Shown: positions 8,493 through 15,455, counted from the first letter of the stretch. The stretch: DNA of 64,000 nucleotides from Mycoplasmatota bacterium (GCA_018394315.1 CP074575.1:1458615-1522614), one strand, 5' to 3'. Numbers and translations are program-made. Notes: a model not told the origin generated them from the sequence alone.

Positions 8493-8513
8493 GATTCCTC
8501 CTAAGTTAATATA

Positions 8514-9014
8514 CTAACTGTTATAAAAAAATGATACATCGCCCAACACCATGTCTTTTTTGTCAGTAATTATTACCCTGTAGTTTATCCCACTCGCTAA
8601 TTTTTTATCAAGAATGCAAATGACCTCTTCAATTGATTTGTTGTAAAAATAATGCGCTCCACTTGTAATTAATTTACCCAAAAAATTATCATTCTCATCT
8701 AGCACCTTTATATTATATTTGAACATGTCAGTCTCTACATTTGAAATAAATCCAAATGAAATTTGAGAGAAATAATCATAATATAATATATCTGTAATTT
8801 CAATATCATTATCTTGGTAATCACTTTTTTCTAGCTCTAGAATTATATAATCATCATTGAGATCCTCTGTGTATCGATCGTAATCTTCGAGGTTAATGTA
8901 ATAAGAACCGATGTATTCATAATGGTCTCGATAATAATTAAATTTGAGTATAGGTATTAACAGCCAAATAATAATTCCCGTTATTAAAATAATGATAAAT
9001 ATCTTTATTTTCAC
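8514..9014 (-). CDS. Membrane-anchored small protein, cassette 7 (first gene)
   Basis: A 166-residue protein with one N-terminal hydrophobic helix (IFIIILITGIIIWLLIPIL) and no lipobox, then an acidic, Tyr-rich domain expected outside the cell. Start is GTG 9014, placed by AGGGAGTGG upstream. No family recognised. It is the first gene of a two-gene unit with the lipoprotein at 7881-8492, so the two products may act together at the membrane (inference from context only). Confidence 0.72.
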   Translation of the reverse strand: MKIKIFIIILITGIIIWLLIPILKFNYYRDHYEYIGSYYINLEDYDRYTEDLNDDYIILELEKSDYQDNDIEITDILYYDYFSQISFGFISNVETDMFKYNIKVLDENDNFLGKLITSGAHYFYNKSIEEVICILDKKLASGINYRVIITDKKDMVLGDVSFFYNS

Positions 9015-9045
9015 TATTCCACTCCCTTTTTTTCTTCATACTTTA

Positions 9046-9089
9046 ATAATATCATAAGAGAATAAAAAAGGTGATTAGTTCGTTCGACA
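9046..9089 (-). promoter_or_regulatory. Cassette 7 promoter with TGTCGAA box
   Basis: Minus strand: TGTCGAA (9083-9089), 28 bp, TGATATTAT (9046-9054). The layout is the same as upstream of cassettes 1 and 3. Confidence 0.65.
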
Positions 9090-9116
9090 TAGTAACCCTC
9101 TAAGAAATAGAGAAAG

Positions 9117-9239
9117 GATTCGAACTCTCTAAACACCGTTTTAAGCTTATATATTATTAAGATTTCAAGCCATTATAACATGTCACATGGAAACTGGCTT
9201 TCCACCCTAGAAAAAAAGTGAAAATATTTTTCACTTTTT
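9117..9239 (-). repeat. att-like cassette repeat R8
   Basis: Core gattcgaactctctaaacac, arm, tggaaactggctttcca inverted repeat, hairpin GTGAAAA (9218-9224) / TTTTCAC with T-rich flanks on both sides, so it may end transcription in both directions. Confidence 0.88.
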
Positions 9240-9311
9240 TTGATGATTATAATAATGTTTTTACTTACTAATTGATTGACATATGGATTTTCAACCCTAA
9301 CCTATTTATGA

Positions 9312-9572
9312 TTATCTATTTGTCATAACAGCAGTCCCACAGACAATTAAATTTCCCGAGTAGGTTGGGTCTTCGCTAATTCTGACCGAATAAACACTGT
9401 CTGCGCCTTTTTCCTTAGCTTGTTTTAGCAGTTCTTTGAGAGCATCATAGATTCCCTCTTGAGTTAAATAACTTCCACTTTTGTCAGCATTAGTGTTTAT
9501 TTTAAAAGCAACTGTTCCCAGTGGTTTAGTATAACTAAAGGGTTCACATGTATATACATTATCTACCACTTT
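9312..9572 (-). CDS. YbjQ-like protein, cassette 8
   Basis: An 86-residue soluble protein resembling the YbjQ/DUF74 family: a long helix (LKELLKQAKEKGADSVYSV) with the GAD/GAN-type turn, then a beta strand ending in GTAVM, as in the chromosomal YbjQ at 62812-63129 (GANAIVGFR, YGTAVIV). YbjQ proteins form small ring-shaped oligomers of unknown function. The ATG at 9587 is wrong, because the bases after it are GGAGGGAGGA, a perfect ribosome site for the GTG at 9572. It is paired with the membrane protein at 9648-9989, both in the R8-R9 unit. Confidence 0.65.
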   Translation of the reverse strand, partial: KVVDNVYTCEPFSYTKPLGTVAFKINTNADKSGSYLTQEGIYDALKELLKQAKEKGADSVYSVRISEDPTYSGNLIVCGTAVMTNR

Positions 9573-9647
9573 TGTCCTCCCTCCCATAGAAGTATAGATT
9601 TTTCAATCCTACATATATCTAATAATTCTTAAATAATTTGCTTACTT

Positions 9648-9989
9648 TCACTTATTAACGTATTTACCAACTAAAATAGCTCTTATTATTACGATAATAA
9701 AGAATAAAACAAAACTCACTTTTATTATTACGCCATATAAAGTATTTTCCTCATATATCATTTTGCCTACTAATGGCAGAACTACTCCAATAAACATGAA
9801 TACACTTGTAAATATCATGGAGTTCCCTGCATATTTACCCATTCTCTCCTTATCATGTTTTTTTGGATCGTAGCCTGAGACAATATAAACCATCTTACCT
9901 TTTCTAAGTTGTCTTCCCAGTAAAAATATTACAAGATTAATAATACTGAAGAGTATTATTACAAATAAATACACATATTTACTTTCCAT
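9648..9989 (-). CDS. Small three-helix membrane protein (DUF3784-like), cassette 8
   Basis: A 113-residue integral membrane protein with three hydrophobic helices (about 7-25, 55-75, 82-105) and a cytoplasmic loop VSGYDPKKHDKERMGKY, the hallmark of DUF3784-type proteins of Firmicutes. The chromosomal protein at 34109-34432 has the same plan (LLGYDTQVLSKEKHREF). Start ATG 9989 with CAGGAGGGTTGT. Function unknown. First gene of the cassette, read from the promoter at 10016. Confidence 0.68.
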   Translation of the reverse strand: MESKYVYLFVIILFSIINLVIFLLGRQLRKGKMVYIVSGYDPKKHDKERMGKYAGNSMIFTSVFMFIGVVLPLVGKMIYEENTLYGVIIKVSFVLFFIIVIIRAILVGKYVNK

Positions 9990-10015
9990 ACAACCCTCCT
10001 GTACAGTCTATGGAT

Positions 10016-10060
10016 AGTTTATCATAAAAAATTAAAAAACCTAAAGAAAAGTGTTTGACA
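10016..10060 (-). promoter_or_regulatory. Cassette 8 promoter with TGTCGAA-like box
   Basis: Minus strand: TGTCAAA (10054-10060), 29 bp, TGATAAACT (10016-10024). One mismatch in the box, same geometry as the others. Confidence 0.5.
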
Positions 10061-10109
10061 GAACTAGTTCACATATCCCTTTTGCATTGGATAATGATAG
10101 TAATCCTGG

Positions 10110-10175
10110 ATTCGAACTCTCTAAACACTGATTTAAGCATATATATTATTCAGTATTCATAACATTATTTCATGC
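10110..10175 (-). repeat. att-like cassette repeat R9, right half lost
   Basis: Core attcgaactctctaaacac (10110-10128) and part of the arm are present (gatttaagcatatatatt...cattatttcatg). The TGGAAA/TTTCCA element and terminator hairpin are missing. A TGCTATAAT promoter for the plus-strand GIY-YIG gene follows at once (about 10187-10195). Confidence 0.75.
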
Positions 10176-10228
10176 AAAATTAGATATGCTATAATTAGAG
10201 TGAAATTATGATAAATGGGGAGAATAGT

Positions 10229-11356
10229 ATGACTAAAGGGATAATATATGTATGGAATGTTAACGGTGTAGTTAAATATGTCGGAAGAACTGTTCATACT
10301 CTAGACGAAAGAACTAGAGCTCATATAACAGAATATAAGAAGCAACTTTCAAGTGGTAATATTACTACTCAAAAATTCATCGAAGTGCATAAACTTGAAA
10401 ATAAGTGGGATGAAGTTGAATTTTCAATTATTGAAGAAGTGTCCGACCTAGGTAAACTTGGAAGTAGAGAATTGTATTGGTATAAGAAGTACAATACCGA
10501 TAACCAACTATGGAACTCGGCAATTCCTTTTGACACGGAATACTTAATACTTACGGAAGAAGAGAAGTATAAAAAATCAGTACATAAGCAATTAAGTAAA
10601 TTCATACAAAGGGAAATACTTGAAAGTGTATGGAAAATAAAGAAAGCTATCTCTGATAAAATCCACCAATTAACTTTTGTTGAGATTGAGCCAAATACAT
10701 TTGTATTAAGAGAACAACTTTCTGGGGAGAGGGTAGAGATAAGTTTAACTGAACTTACAATTACTGAATTATCCGAGTGTGTTGACAATAGACTATTTGG
10801 TAATATTTTGTATGAACTTGTTACCAAGGACTTTTACGAGAATTATGAAAAGTGGCACTCTGCTAAACCACTTGATACAGACATAGTAACGGAACACTTT
10901 AAGGATAAACTAAATAAGTTCACTATAGAAGAACAGTTAGAGTATTACGAGAGTACAAATAAATGGAAGTATTCGTCCAAACACGAAAAGCACGATAAGA
11001 AAGTAGAGAGAAACGAATTTTTGCGTAACTTTGATAAAGAGTATGAGGAGTTAATCAAAGGTAACTCGAGAAATTGGTTTATCAAGAGAAAACCAAAAGA
11101 CATATTGGACGAATTATTTAAAAAGTATAGCAATAGCGAGTTTATAGCCACTCTTATGACCTATATAAGGGGTAAAAATACTGGTGGAGGACAATCTTTT
11201 AATATGACAACCAATAAGTATAAGAAAATAAGTGACCTTGACAGAGAGATTATATTCGATAAATACCATTACAAAAATGGTGGTTATAAGTCATTTTTTG
11301 GGCTTGATAATAATACAACTACTTATATAATAAATGTGAGAAACAAGAAAAAGTAA
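10229..11356 (+). CDS. GIY-YIG nuclease-domain protein, cassette 9
   Basis: A 375-residue protein starting with a GIY-YIG domain: KGIIYVWNVNGVVKYVGRT holds the two motifs (IYV and YVG) and the following Arg, and HITEYK and SRELYWYKKYN contain the later conserved positions, so it should bind a metal and cut DNA. The C-terminal 280 residues are charged and helical, with no recognised domain, probably for target binding. Start ATG 10229 (GGGGAG upstream) rather than 10208. Such proteins include homing and phage nucleases, so it could be a mobility or defence factor. It stands on the plus strand between R9 and R10. Confidence 0.8.
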   Translation: MTKGIIYVWNVNGVVKYVGRTVHTLDERTRAHITEYKKQLSSGNITTQKFIEVHKLENKWDEVEFSIIEEVSDLGKLGSRELYWYKKYNTDNQLWNSAIPFDTEYLILTEEEKYKKSVHKQLSKFIQREILESVWKIKKAISDKIHQLTFVEIEPNTFVLREQLSGERVEISLTELTITELSECVDNRLFGNILYELVTKDFYENYEKWHSAKPLDTDIVTEHFKDKLNKFTIEEQLEYYESTNKWKYSSKHEKHDKKVERNEFLRNFDKEYEELIKGNSRNWFIKRKPKDILDELFKKYSNSEFIATLMTYIRGKNTGGGQSFNMTTNKYKKISDLDREIIFDKYHYKNGGYKSFFGLDNNTTTYIINVRNKKK

Positions 11357-11539
11357 AAAAAGAAGAACTACACGATTTAAAAATTTTGGAACTAAACGAA
11401 CTAGATTATCTAATTGTATACAAAACACGATTTAATTATTTTCTACAAGGTATTGAAAATAGAAAACGTTTTAAAAAAAATCTTTGAAAAAAATCAATAT
11501 TAATCTTCTCTTATTTGTTATTATGATTATTATCGTTTT

Positions 11540-11665
11540 ACGTGTAAGCTAATCATGGTTATAATACAAGTATAAAAACAACACAGACATATTTACATTT
11601 GACTTCAAAAAAAATACAAAGCAAACATAAACAATATTCACCAATAAATAAGTTTGCTTATACAA
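11540..11665 (+). pseudogene. Tyrosine recombinase C-terminal remnant (copy 2)
   Basis: Translated, this stretch gives TSIKTTQTYLHLTSKKIQSK then SPINKF, against TSIKTTQIYLHLSNSKVQNE and SPINRF at the end of the intact integrase. The match includes the catalytic Tyr region, but everything upstream is lost and the stop is gone. It is followed by the same GTAAGC...GCTTAC bracket and then ggcacccc of a tRNA 3' end at 11752. It is the tRNA-proximal scar of a second, older integrated element. Confidence 0.85.
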
Positions 11666-11668
11666 AAA

Positions 11669-11751
11669 AAGTAAGCGATGTCCCCATACCTAAAATATAG
11701 AATGTTCCCACACCTAGAATGGACTCTTTTCGCTTACCTATGATTTTTTTA
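11669..11751. repeat. Inverted-repeat bracket beside R10
   Basis: AGTAAGCG at about 11669-11676 pairs with CGCTTACC near 11731-11738. The enclosed text (gtcccca...gttcccacacc) is similar to the segment between the intact integrase and the tRNA (21092-21162). It is probably the terminator and attachment-arm region of the lost integrase. Confidence 0.6.
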
Positions 11752-11887
11752 TGGCACCCCAGGAGAGATTAGAACTCTCTAAACACTGATTTAAGCTTAT
11801 AAATTATTAAGATTTCAAGCCATTATATCATACGACATGGAAGCTGGCTTTTCACCCTAAAAAAAAATGAAAAAATATTTTTTGCTT
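11752..11887 (-). repeat. att-like cassette repeat R10, with complete tRNA-Arg 3' end
   Basis: ggcaccccaggagagattag then aactctctaaacactgattt, arm, ggaagctggcttttc, weak hairpin. One base in the T-loop core differs (TTAGAAC instead of TTCGAAC). As in R1 the full tRNA end is present, so this is the distal end of the element that now contains the intact integrase, and at the same time the old junction of the element to its left. Confidence 0.85.
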
Positions 11888-11993
11888 TGAATATTGTGAC
11901 TCAATAGATTAATAATAGACAATAACGAATAACAGAATAAGACTTTTAACTAACAAAATCCAATTGTATCAGAGTTTAGTATAGATAGAAATA

Positions 11994-12002
11994 TGATATA
12001 AT
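11994..12002 (+). promoter_or_regulatory. Promoter of the HEPN-type gene
   Basis: Extended -10 TGATATAAT (11994-12002) on the plus strand, 37 bp before the start codon; the -35 (TTTAGT, 11975-11980) is poor. Confidence 0.5.
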
Positions 12003-12038
12003 TTGATAAGTAGAACACGTTTACGAAGAGGGGATAAG

Positions 12039-13181
12039 ATGAAAGAAAAAAACAGTTTCCTTATAACTAAATATATTCATCCATTAGAGAGAAAAATTGT
12101 GCTTGATGAAGATAGAAATATAATTTTTGATAATCCTAAAACAATTGAGGAGATAACCTTTATAGAAAATATCATAAAAAAAACATATTTTGCCTATAAA
12201 CTTGACGACTTTGGAAAAAAATTCGCTAAGGCTGCAAACTCGAATGAGAGTATGATCGATAAATTTGACGAGAACGATGAATTACTTACTCTCAAGCTAT
12301 ATTATTTTTCATACATGAGAGATGTTGGAAAACATGATAGTTTTATAAAGGAATTTAAAGAATCAAATTTGGAATCTTCTAAATCTAACATATTTAACCT
12401 GATATCAAGAATGAGTATTATTATTAGATACGAGGAAGAAGAAAAACAGAATATTAGTGGAAAAGAGATATGCACAATGTACTCAAATCTACTGTACTTA
12501 GTATGCAATAATGATTTTGGAGGAAAATTGGAGCATTTGTCAATTCATGTTAATAATGATGACTCAAATTTTATAAATAAAGATTATGCAAGTCTATTTG
12601 AAAACCTAGCAAACACATATTTTTATTCTTATACAAACACTCCTGAAAATTCATTTCACTATACAATTAATGAGTACATAAAATGGAGTAAGCTTATTAA
12701 TGAATTTACAACTAAAGATAAAATAGATAAGTTAATCTATTTATCAAATATTTTGGAACTTATAAACAACAGCAAAAAAAATTACAATTATAAGGTTCTA
12801 AGTTTAGTTAGTATACTTGAACTATTTTTAACTCACAACCCAAATTATATGAGATACAATATCGAAGACTCTATCAGCAAACAGTTTACACTTAAGGTAG
12901 CTATAGTTATGCATTACGACAATCCTAAAATAGACTTGATTAAGTTAGACGAGAAATTGAAATTCATTTATAATATACGATCTAACATAGCACATGGAAA
13001 TTTTGCAAAGAATAATAAACTGATGAACAAGTTTTATGATTATTACGAGTGCGATAAGAGTAATAGTGATCTCGAAGAAAAATTTAAGATAATTTCTGAT
13101 GATCTATACTCGATAGTCTCGATATTATTAAAAAGATATTTTACTAATTCGCAATTTATTGATTTTTTGAAAGAAAAATAA
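12039..13181 (+). CDS. Apea-like HEPN-domain protein, cassette 10 (probable defence or stress factor)
   Basis: A 380-residue protein. The C-terminal third (about 250-360) reads KVLSLVSILELFL, then FTLKVAIVMHY, then FIYNIRSNIAHGNF. This is the pattern of the Apea-like HEPN family, in which R-x4-6-H (here RSNIAH) forms the RNase or structural site. HEPN proteins are common in abortive infection and toxin-antitoxin systems. The N-terminal two thirds are helical and unassigned. Start ATG 12039 behind GAGGGGAT. The only gene between R10 and R11. Its RNase activity is inferred from family, not shown. Confidence 0.72.
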   Translation: MKEKNSFLITKYIHPLERKIVLDEDRNIIFDNPKTIEEITFIENIIKKTYFAYKLDDFGKKFAKAANSNESMIDKFDENDELLTLKLYYFSYMRDVGKHDSFIKEFKESNLESSKSNIFNLISRMSIIIRYEEEEKQNISGKEICTMYSNLLYLVCNNDFGGKLEHLSIHVNNDDSNFINKDYASLFENLANTYFYSYTNTPENSFHYTINEYIKWSKLINEFTTKDKIDKLIYLSNILELINNSKKNYNYKVLSLVSILELFLTHNPNYMRYNIEDSISKQFTLKVAIVMHYDNPKIDLIKLDEKLKFIYNIRSNIAHGNFAKNNKLMNKFYDYYECDKSNSDLEEKFKIISDDLYSIVSILLKRYFTNSQFIDFLKEK

Positions 13182-13191
13182 TTCTATTTTG

Positions 13192-13316
13192 ATTTTATTC
13201 GAACTCTCTAAACACTGATTTAAACTTATATGTTATTAAGATTTCAAGACATTATGCCATGCAACATGAATACTGGATTTCTACCCTTTAATAAACAGAA
13301 TTTAATTCTGTTCTTA
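13192..13316 (-). repeat. att-like cassette repeat R11
   Basis: Core attcgaactctctaaacac (13197-13215), arm, decayed inverted repeat (gaatactggatttcta), hairpin CAGAA-tttaa-TTCTG. The hairpin is like that of R12, and the sequence to its right is also shared with R12 (see 13317-13405). Confidence 0.82.
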
Positions 13317-13405
13317 AATTTCCTTGTCTAAGATTCTGACAGTATACTTTTTCTTAGTGTAATCGTACTCTATTGATAAGTAGATAACCTATCAGTAAAA
13401 ACCGC
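13317..13405 (-). pseudogene. Remnant of the DeoR-type HTH gene 3' end
   Basis: Compared with 15028-15115: both contain ctaag-[at]-tctgacagtatac or tcattgacagtatac, then ttagtgtaatcgtactctat and tgataagtagata. This is the 3' end of the HTH gene at 15026-15259, copied together with its repeat (R12 and R11), and then broken. No open frame remains. Confidence 0.78.
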
Positions 13406-13726
13406 ATTTATTACGAAACGACATATCATTGACCAAAATAAAGTCTCATAAGAGACTTTTTAGTTTGCTTAGGAATTAATGACTCAACAAATATAATAAT
13501 AGAACAGTTGTCGTAAGTGTAATGATTCGTCAATGCCACAACTCGATGATATTCGAACATCAGTGTAGAGCCTCACGACCACAAGTTACTCTTTATGCAG
13601 TGTTGGAGGCAGAATCAATATGGGTTAGATTGTTTTTACGTAATTAACGAAAAGAAAAATGTAGAAAATTGTATATCTCTACTGTATACTTTAAGTAGAG
13701 AGTAGAATAGCAGGAGGGAGAATTAT
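13406..13726. other. Region upstream of the DUF3800 gene
   Basis: A hairpin AAGTCTC (13441-13447) / GAGACTT (13452-13458) with a T run looks like a plus-strand terminator. The rest, to the ribosome site of the DUF3800 gene, shows no gene. A TGTATACT near 13684-13691 may be the extended -10 of that gene. Confidence 0.5.
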
Positions 13727-14335
13727 ATGTTTTTAGTTTTAGATGAATCTGGAACATTTTCAAATAAGAAGCAAAGATATTACATAATTGGTGGTTACTT
13801 GACTAATGATTTAAATAAAGTTAAGTCAATTCATCGAAAGAAAGAAGCAATAATCAAGCGAAGAAAAAAAATACCTTTAAAAGCCAATGTTGAATTTAAA
13901 GCACATAGACTTCTCCCAAATGATCAGGCAATGTTTATAAATGCAATAACTGAAGAAAGCAATATTCATCCAGTTGCAATAATAGTGGACAAAAATTCGA
14001 TACAAAATGAGATTTCAGAGAATGGTGCATATTTTATATATTTGAAATTACTTATTAAGAAAGTTATTAACCAATTCAACTTAAAAGATTGTAACCTAGA
14101 GATACTTTTGGATAACCGAACTTTTAATGAAAAACATAAAAATGAATTCTTGCTTGAAACGAAATATTTTTATGACGGAAGATTAAGTCTGGAATTTCTT
14201 GAGTCACACCATAAAAGAGAGATACAAGTAGCAGATTACATAGCGAATTTTCTATATGTTAAGTATAATAAAGATGAACAAAAATACAAAACCAGAATTA
14301 AAAACTTGGATAAATTTTTTATTGTAATTATCTAG
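13727..14335 (+). CDS. DUF3800 protein, cassette 11
   Basis: A 202-residue protein with the DUF3800 signature: LDESGTF at the very start, LLDNRTFN in the middle and IQVADYIANFLY near the end. These acidic residues form an RNase H-like active site in the family's predicted fold, so a metal-dependent nuclease is likely, though no activity is established. Start ATG 13727 behind CAGGAGGGAG. It is read toward three tandem RNA genes on the opposite strand and shares a two-way terminator with them. DUF3800 genes are often found next to structured RNAs (DUF3800 RNA motifs), which fits a protein-RNA partnership, possibly toxin-antitoxin-like. Confidence 0.85.
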   Translation: MFLVLDESGTFSNKKQRYYIIGGYLTNDLNKVKSIHRKKEAIIKRRKKIPLKANVEFKAHRLLPNDQAMFINAITEESNIHPVAIIVDKNSIQNEISENGAYFIYLKLLIKKVINQFNLKDCNLEILLDNRTFNEKHKNEFLLETKYFYDGRLSLEFLESHHKREIQVADYIANFLYVKYNKDEQKYKTRIKNLDKFFIVII

Positions 14336-14355
14336 CTGCTTCTATCTATTTAAAA

Positions 14356-14383
14356 TAAAAAAGTGAATTTCTTCACTTTTTTA
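14356..14383. terminator. Two-way terminator between DUF3800 gene and sRNA a
   Basis: AAAAAAGTGAA-tttc-TTCACTTTTTT: a perfect stem with A run on one side and T run on the other. It can end both the plus-strand DUF3800 mRNA and the minus-strand RNA a. Confidence 0.8.
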
Positions 14384-14491
14384 GCTCATAGGTGTCACGT
14401 ACTTACATTACGCTTAGGCGAACTCCCTATCAACCGGCTTACCTACCGAGTCTTGTTAATATATTTTAACATACAGAACACCGTATGTAAA
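14360..14491 (-). ncRNA. Small structured RNA a with promoter (DUF3800-associated)
   Basis: Minus-strand RNA gene. Promoter TTTACA (14486-14491), 17 bp, TAAAAT (14463-14468), so the transcript begins near 14456 and ends at the 14356-14383 hairpin, about 95 nt. The 5' CTCGGTAGGT pairs with the 3' ACCTATGAG (one bulged G), closing a 9-bp stem over a conserved interior that includes AGTTCGCCTAAGCG and TAAGTACGTGAC. No open frame. First of three copies. Confidence 0.75.
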
Positions 14492-14495
14492 GTAT

Positions 14496-14633
14496 AAAAA
14501 AAGCAGCAAAAAGCAGCTTTCTCTAGCTCATAGGTGTCACGTACTTATATTACGCTTAGGCGAACTCCTCATCAACCGACTTACCTACCGAGTCTTGTTA
14601 ACTAATATTAACATACAGAAAACTATTTGTAAA
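14496..14633 (-). ncRNA. Small structured RNA b with promoter (DUF3800-associated)
   Basis: Second copy, 142 bp from the first. Promoter TTTACA (14628-14633), 17 bp, TAATAT (14605-14610). Same closing stem. It ends in AAAGCTGC-ttttt-GCTGCTTT (one mismatch) followed by a T run. The promoters diverge in the spacer but keep spacing, and the RNA body is almost unchanged, which is what selection on an RNA looks like. Confidence 0.75.
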
Positions 14634-14635
14634 GT

Positions 14636-14775
14636 ATAAAGAAAGCAGGTAAAACCGCTTTCTTTAGCTCGTAGGTGTCACGTACTTACATTACGATTAG
14701 GCGAATTCCATCAACCGACTTACCTACCGAGTCTTATTGAGAATTCTCACTAATATTATGTCCGTTTTATATATT
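14636..14775 (-). ncRNA. Small structured RNA c (DUF3800-associated)
   Basis: Third copy, 141 bp further. The closing stem reads CTCGGTAGGT / ACCTACGAG: the G-U pair of copies a and b is a G-C pair here, a compensatory-type change. Terminator AAAGAAAGC...GCTTTCTTT. Upstream sequence differs; a weak TTTAAT-17-CATAAT can be seen, so the transcript may start earlier than in a and b. Confidence 0.68.
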
Positions 14776-14944
14776 ATATTAAAATTAGTGCTTTTTGCTA
14801 ATTTCAAATGTGTACATCAACTAAACCTTCTACATCCTTCTCGTAAGTTCTTGACACTTAGTACTATAAATAGGTGTTAATTGTTGAATAAAAGGATATT
14901 TTCTATCTTATTATCGGTGTTGGCGACTGAAACTAAGGTTAATC
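14776..14944. other. Noncoding stretch between sRNA c and R12
   Basis: AT-rich, no open frame worth calling. I see no repeat core and no clear hairpin apart from the weak promoter of RNA c. Confidence 0.5.
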
Positions 14945-15029
14945 TTATTAAAATTTAAGACGTAATCTCATTCAGCATGTAAACTGGCTTTCCAACCTAG
15001 AAAAAAACAGAAGTAAATTCTGTTTTTAA
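14945..15029 (-). repeat. att-like cassette repeat R12, core lost
   Basis: The right half is clear (catgtaaactggctttccaa, then CCTAG, A run, hairpin CAGAA-gtaaa-TTCTG). The left half is decayed (attaaaatttaag where others have attattaag) and the TTCGAACTC core is absent. This copy should no longer recombine. The hairpin serves as terminator of the HTH gene on its right. Confidence 0.72.
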
Positions 15030-15259
15030 TTATCTCCCTCTAAGTCATTGACAGTATACATCTTTTTAGTGTAATCGTACTCTATTGATAAGTAGATAAA
15101 TCTATTGGCAAGAACAGCGTTGATTCTTTGAAAATGATTTCTAATTGTTTTTTCAGAAACTCCGTAGTGTTCTGCCAGGTCTGATTTCTTTAACTCTTTC
15201 TTCTCAATTACGAACATTATAAGTAATTCTAATGCTGTCTCAATGATCCTGCTTTCCAT
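15026..15259 (-). CDS. Small DeoR-type HTH protein
   Basis: A 77-residue protein that is essentially one winged-helix/HTH_11-type domain: LKKSDLAEHYGVSEKTIRNHFQRIN is a standard helix-turn-helix with recognition helix EKTIRNHFQRI, followed by a predicted wing. Start ATG 15259 (GGGTGA upstream). Too short for an effector domain, so it is probably a simple DNA-binding regulator of the element. Its 3' end and R12 were copied to 13192-13405, where they decayed. Confidence 0.72.
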   Translation of the reverse strand: MESRIIETALELLIMFVIEKKELKKSDLAEHYGVSEKTIRNHFQRINAVLANRFIYLSIEYDYTKKMYTVNDLEGDN

Positions 15260-15455
15260 TTTTTCACCCAGTAAAAATAATAACAATAATGAACTCCATA
15301 AATATTATTTACTCGCTCTCAAATTCAGTAAAAGAAGAAAAATATATTAAACAAAGAGGGACGTCTATCCCTTATACTTATATGAAGTATTTTATATCTG
15401 CTACAAAAAAAGAAGATATCGAATTCAATACCAGGTCAAAACAATAATCAAAGAT

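Noticed and set aside
9573..9587. ATG at 9587 as start of the cassette YbjQ-like protein
   Set aside because: The bases directly after it are the ribosome site for GTG 9572.
10208..10228. ATG at 10208 as start of the GIY-YIG protein
   Set aside because: GGGGAG lies between this ATG and the one at 10229 and fits only the latter.
14383..14733. The three 140-bp copies as a type III toxin-antitoxin RNA of the ToxIN kind
   Set aside because: Each copy has its own promoter and terminator and lies on the strand opposite to the protein gene. ToxI repeats are shorter and are cut from one transcript upstream of the toxin gene. A DUF3800-type RNA fits better.
331..15029. The repeats as a CRISPR array
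   Set aside because: Spacing is 0.8-1.7 kb with genes between, the repeat is over 100 bp, and there are no cas genes.
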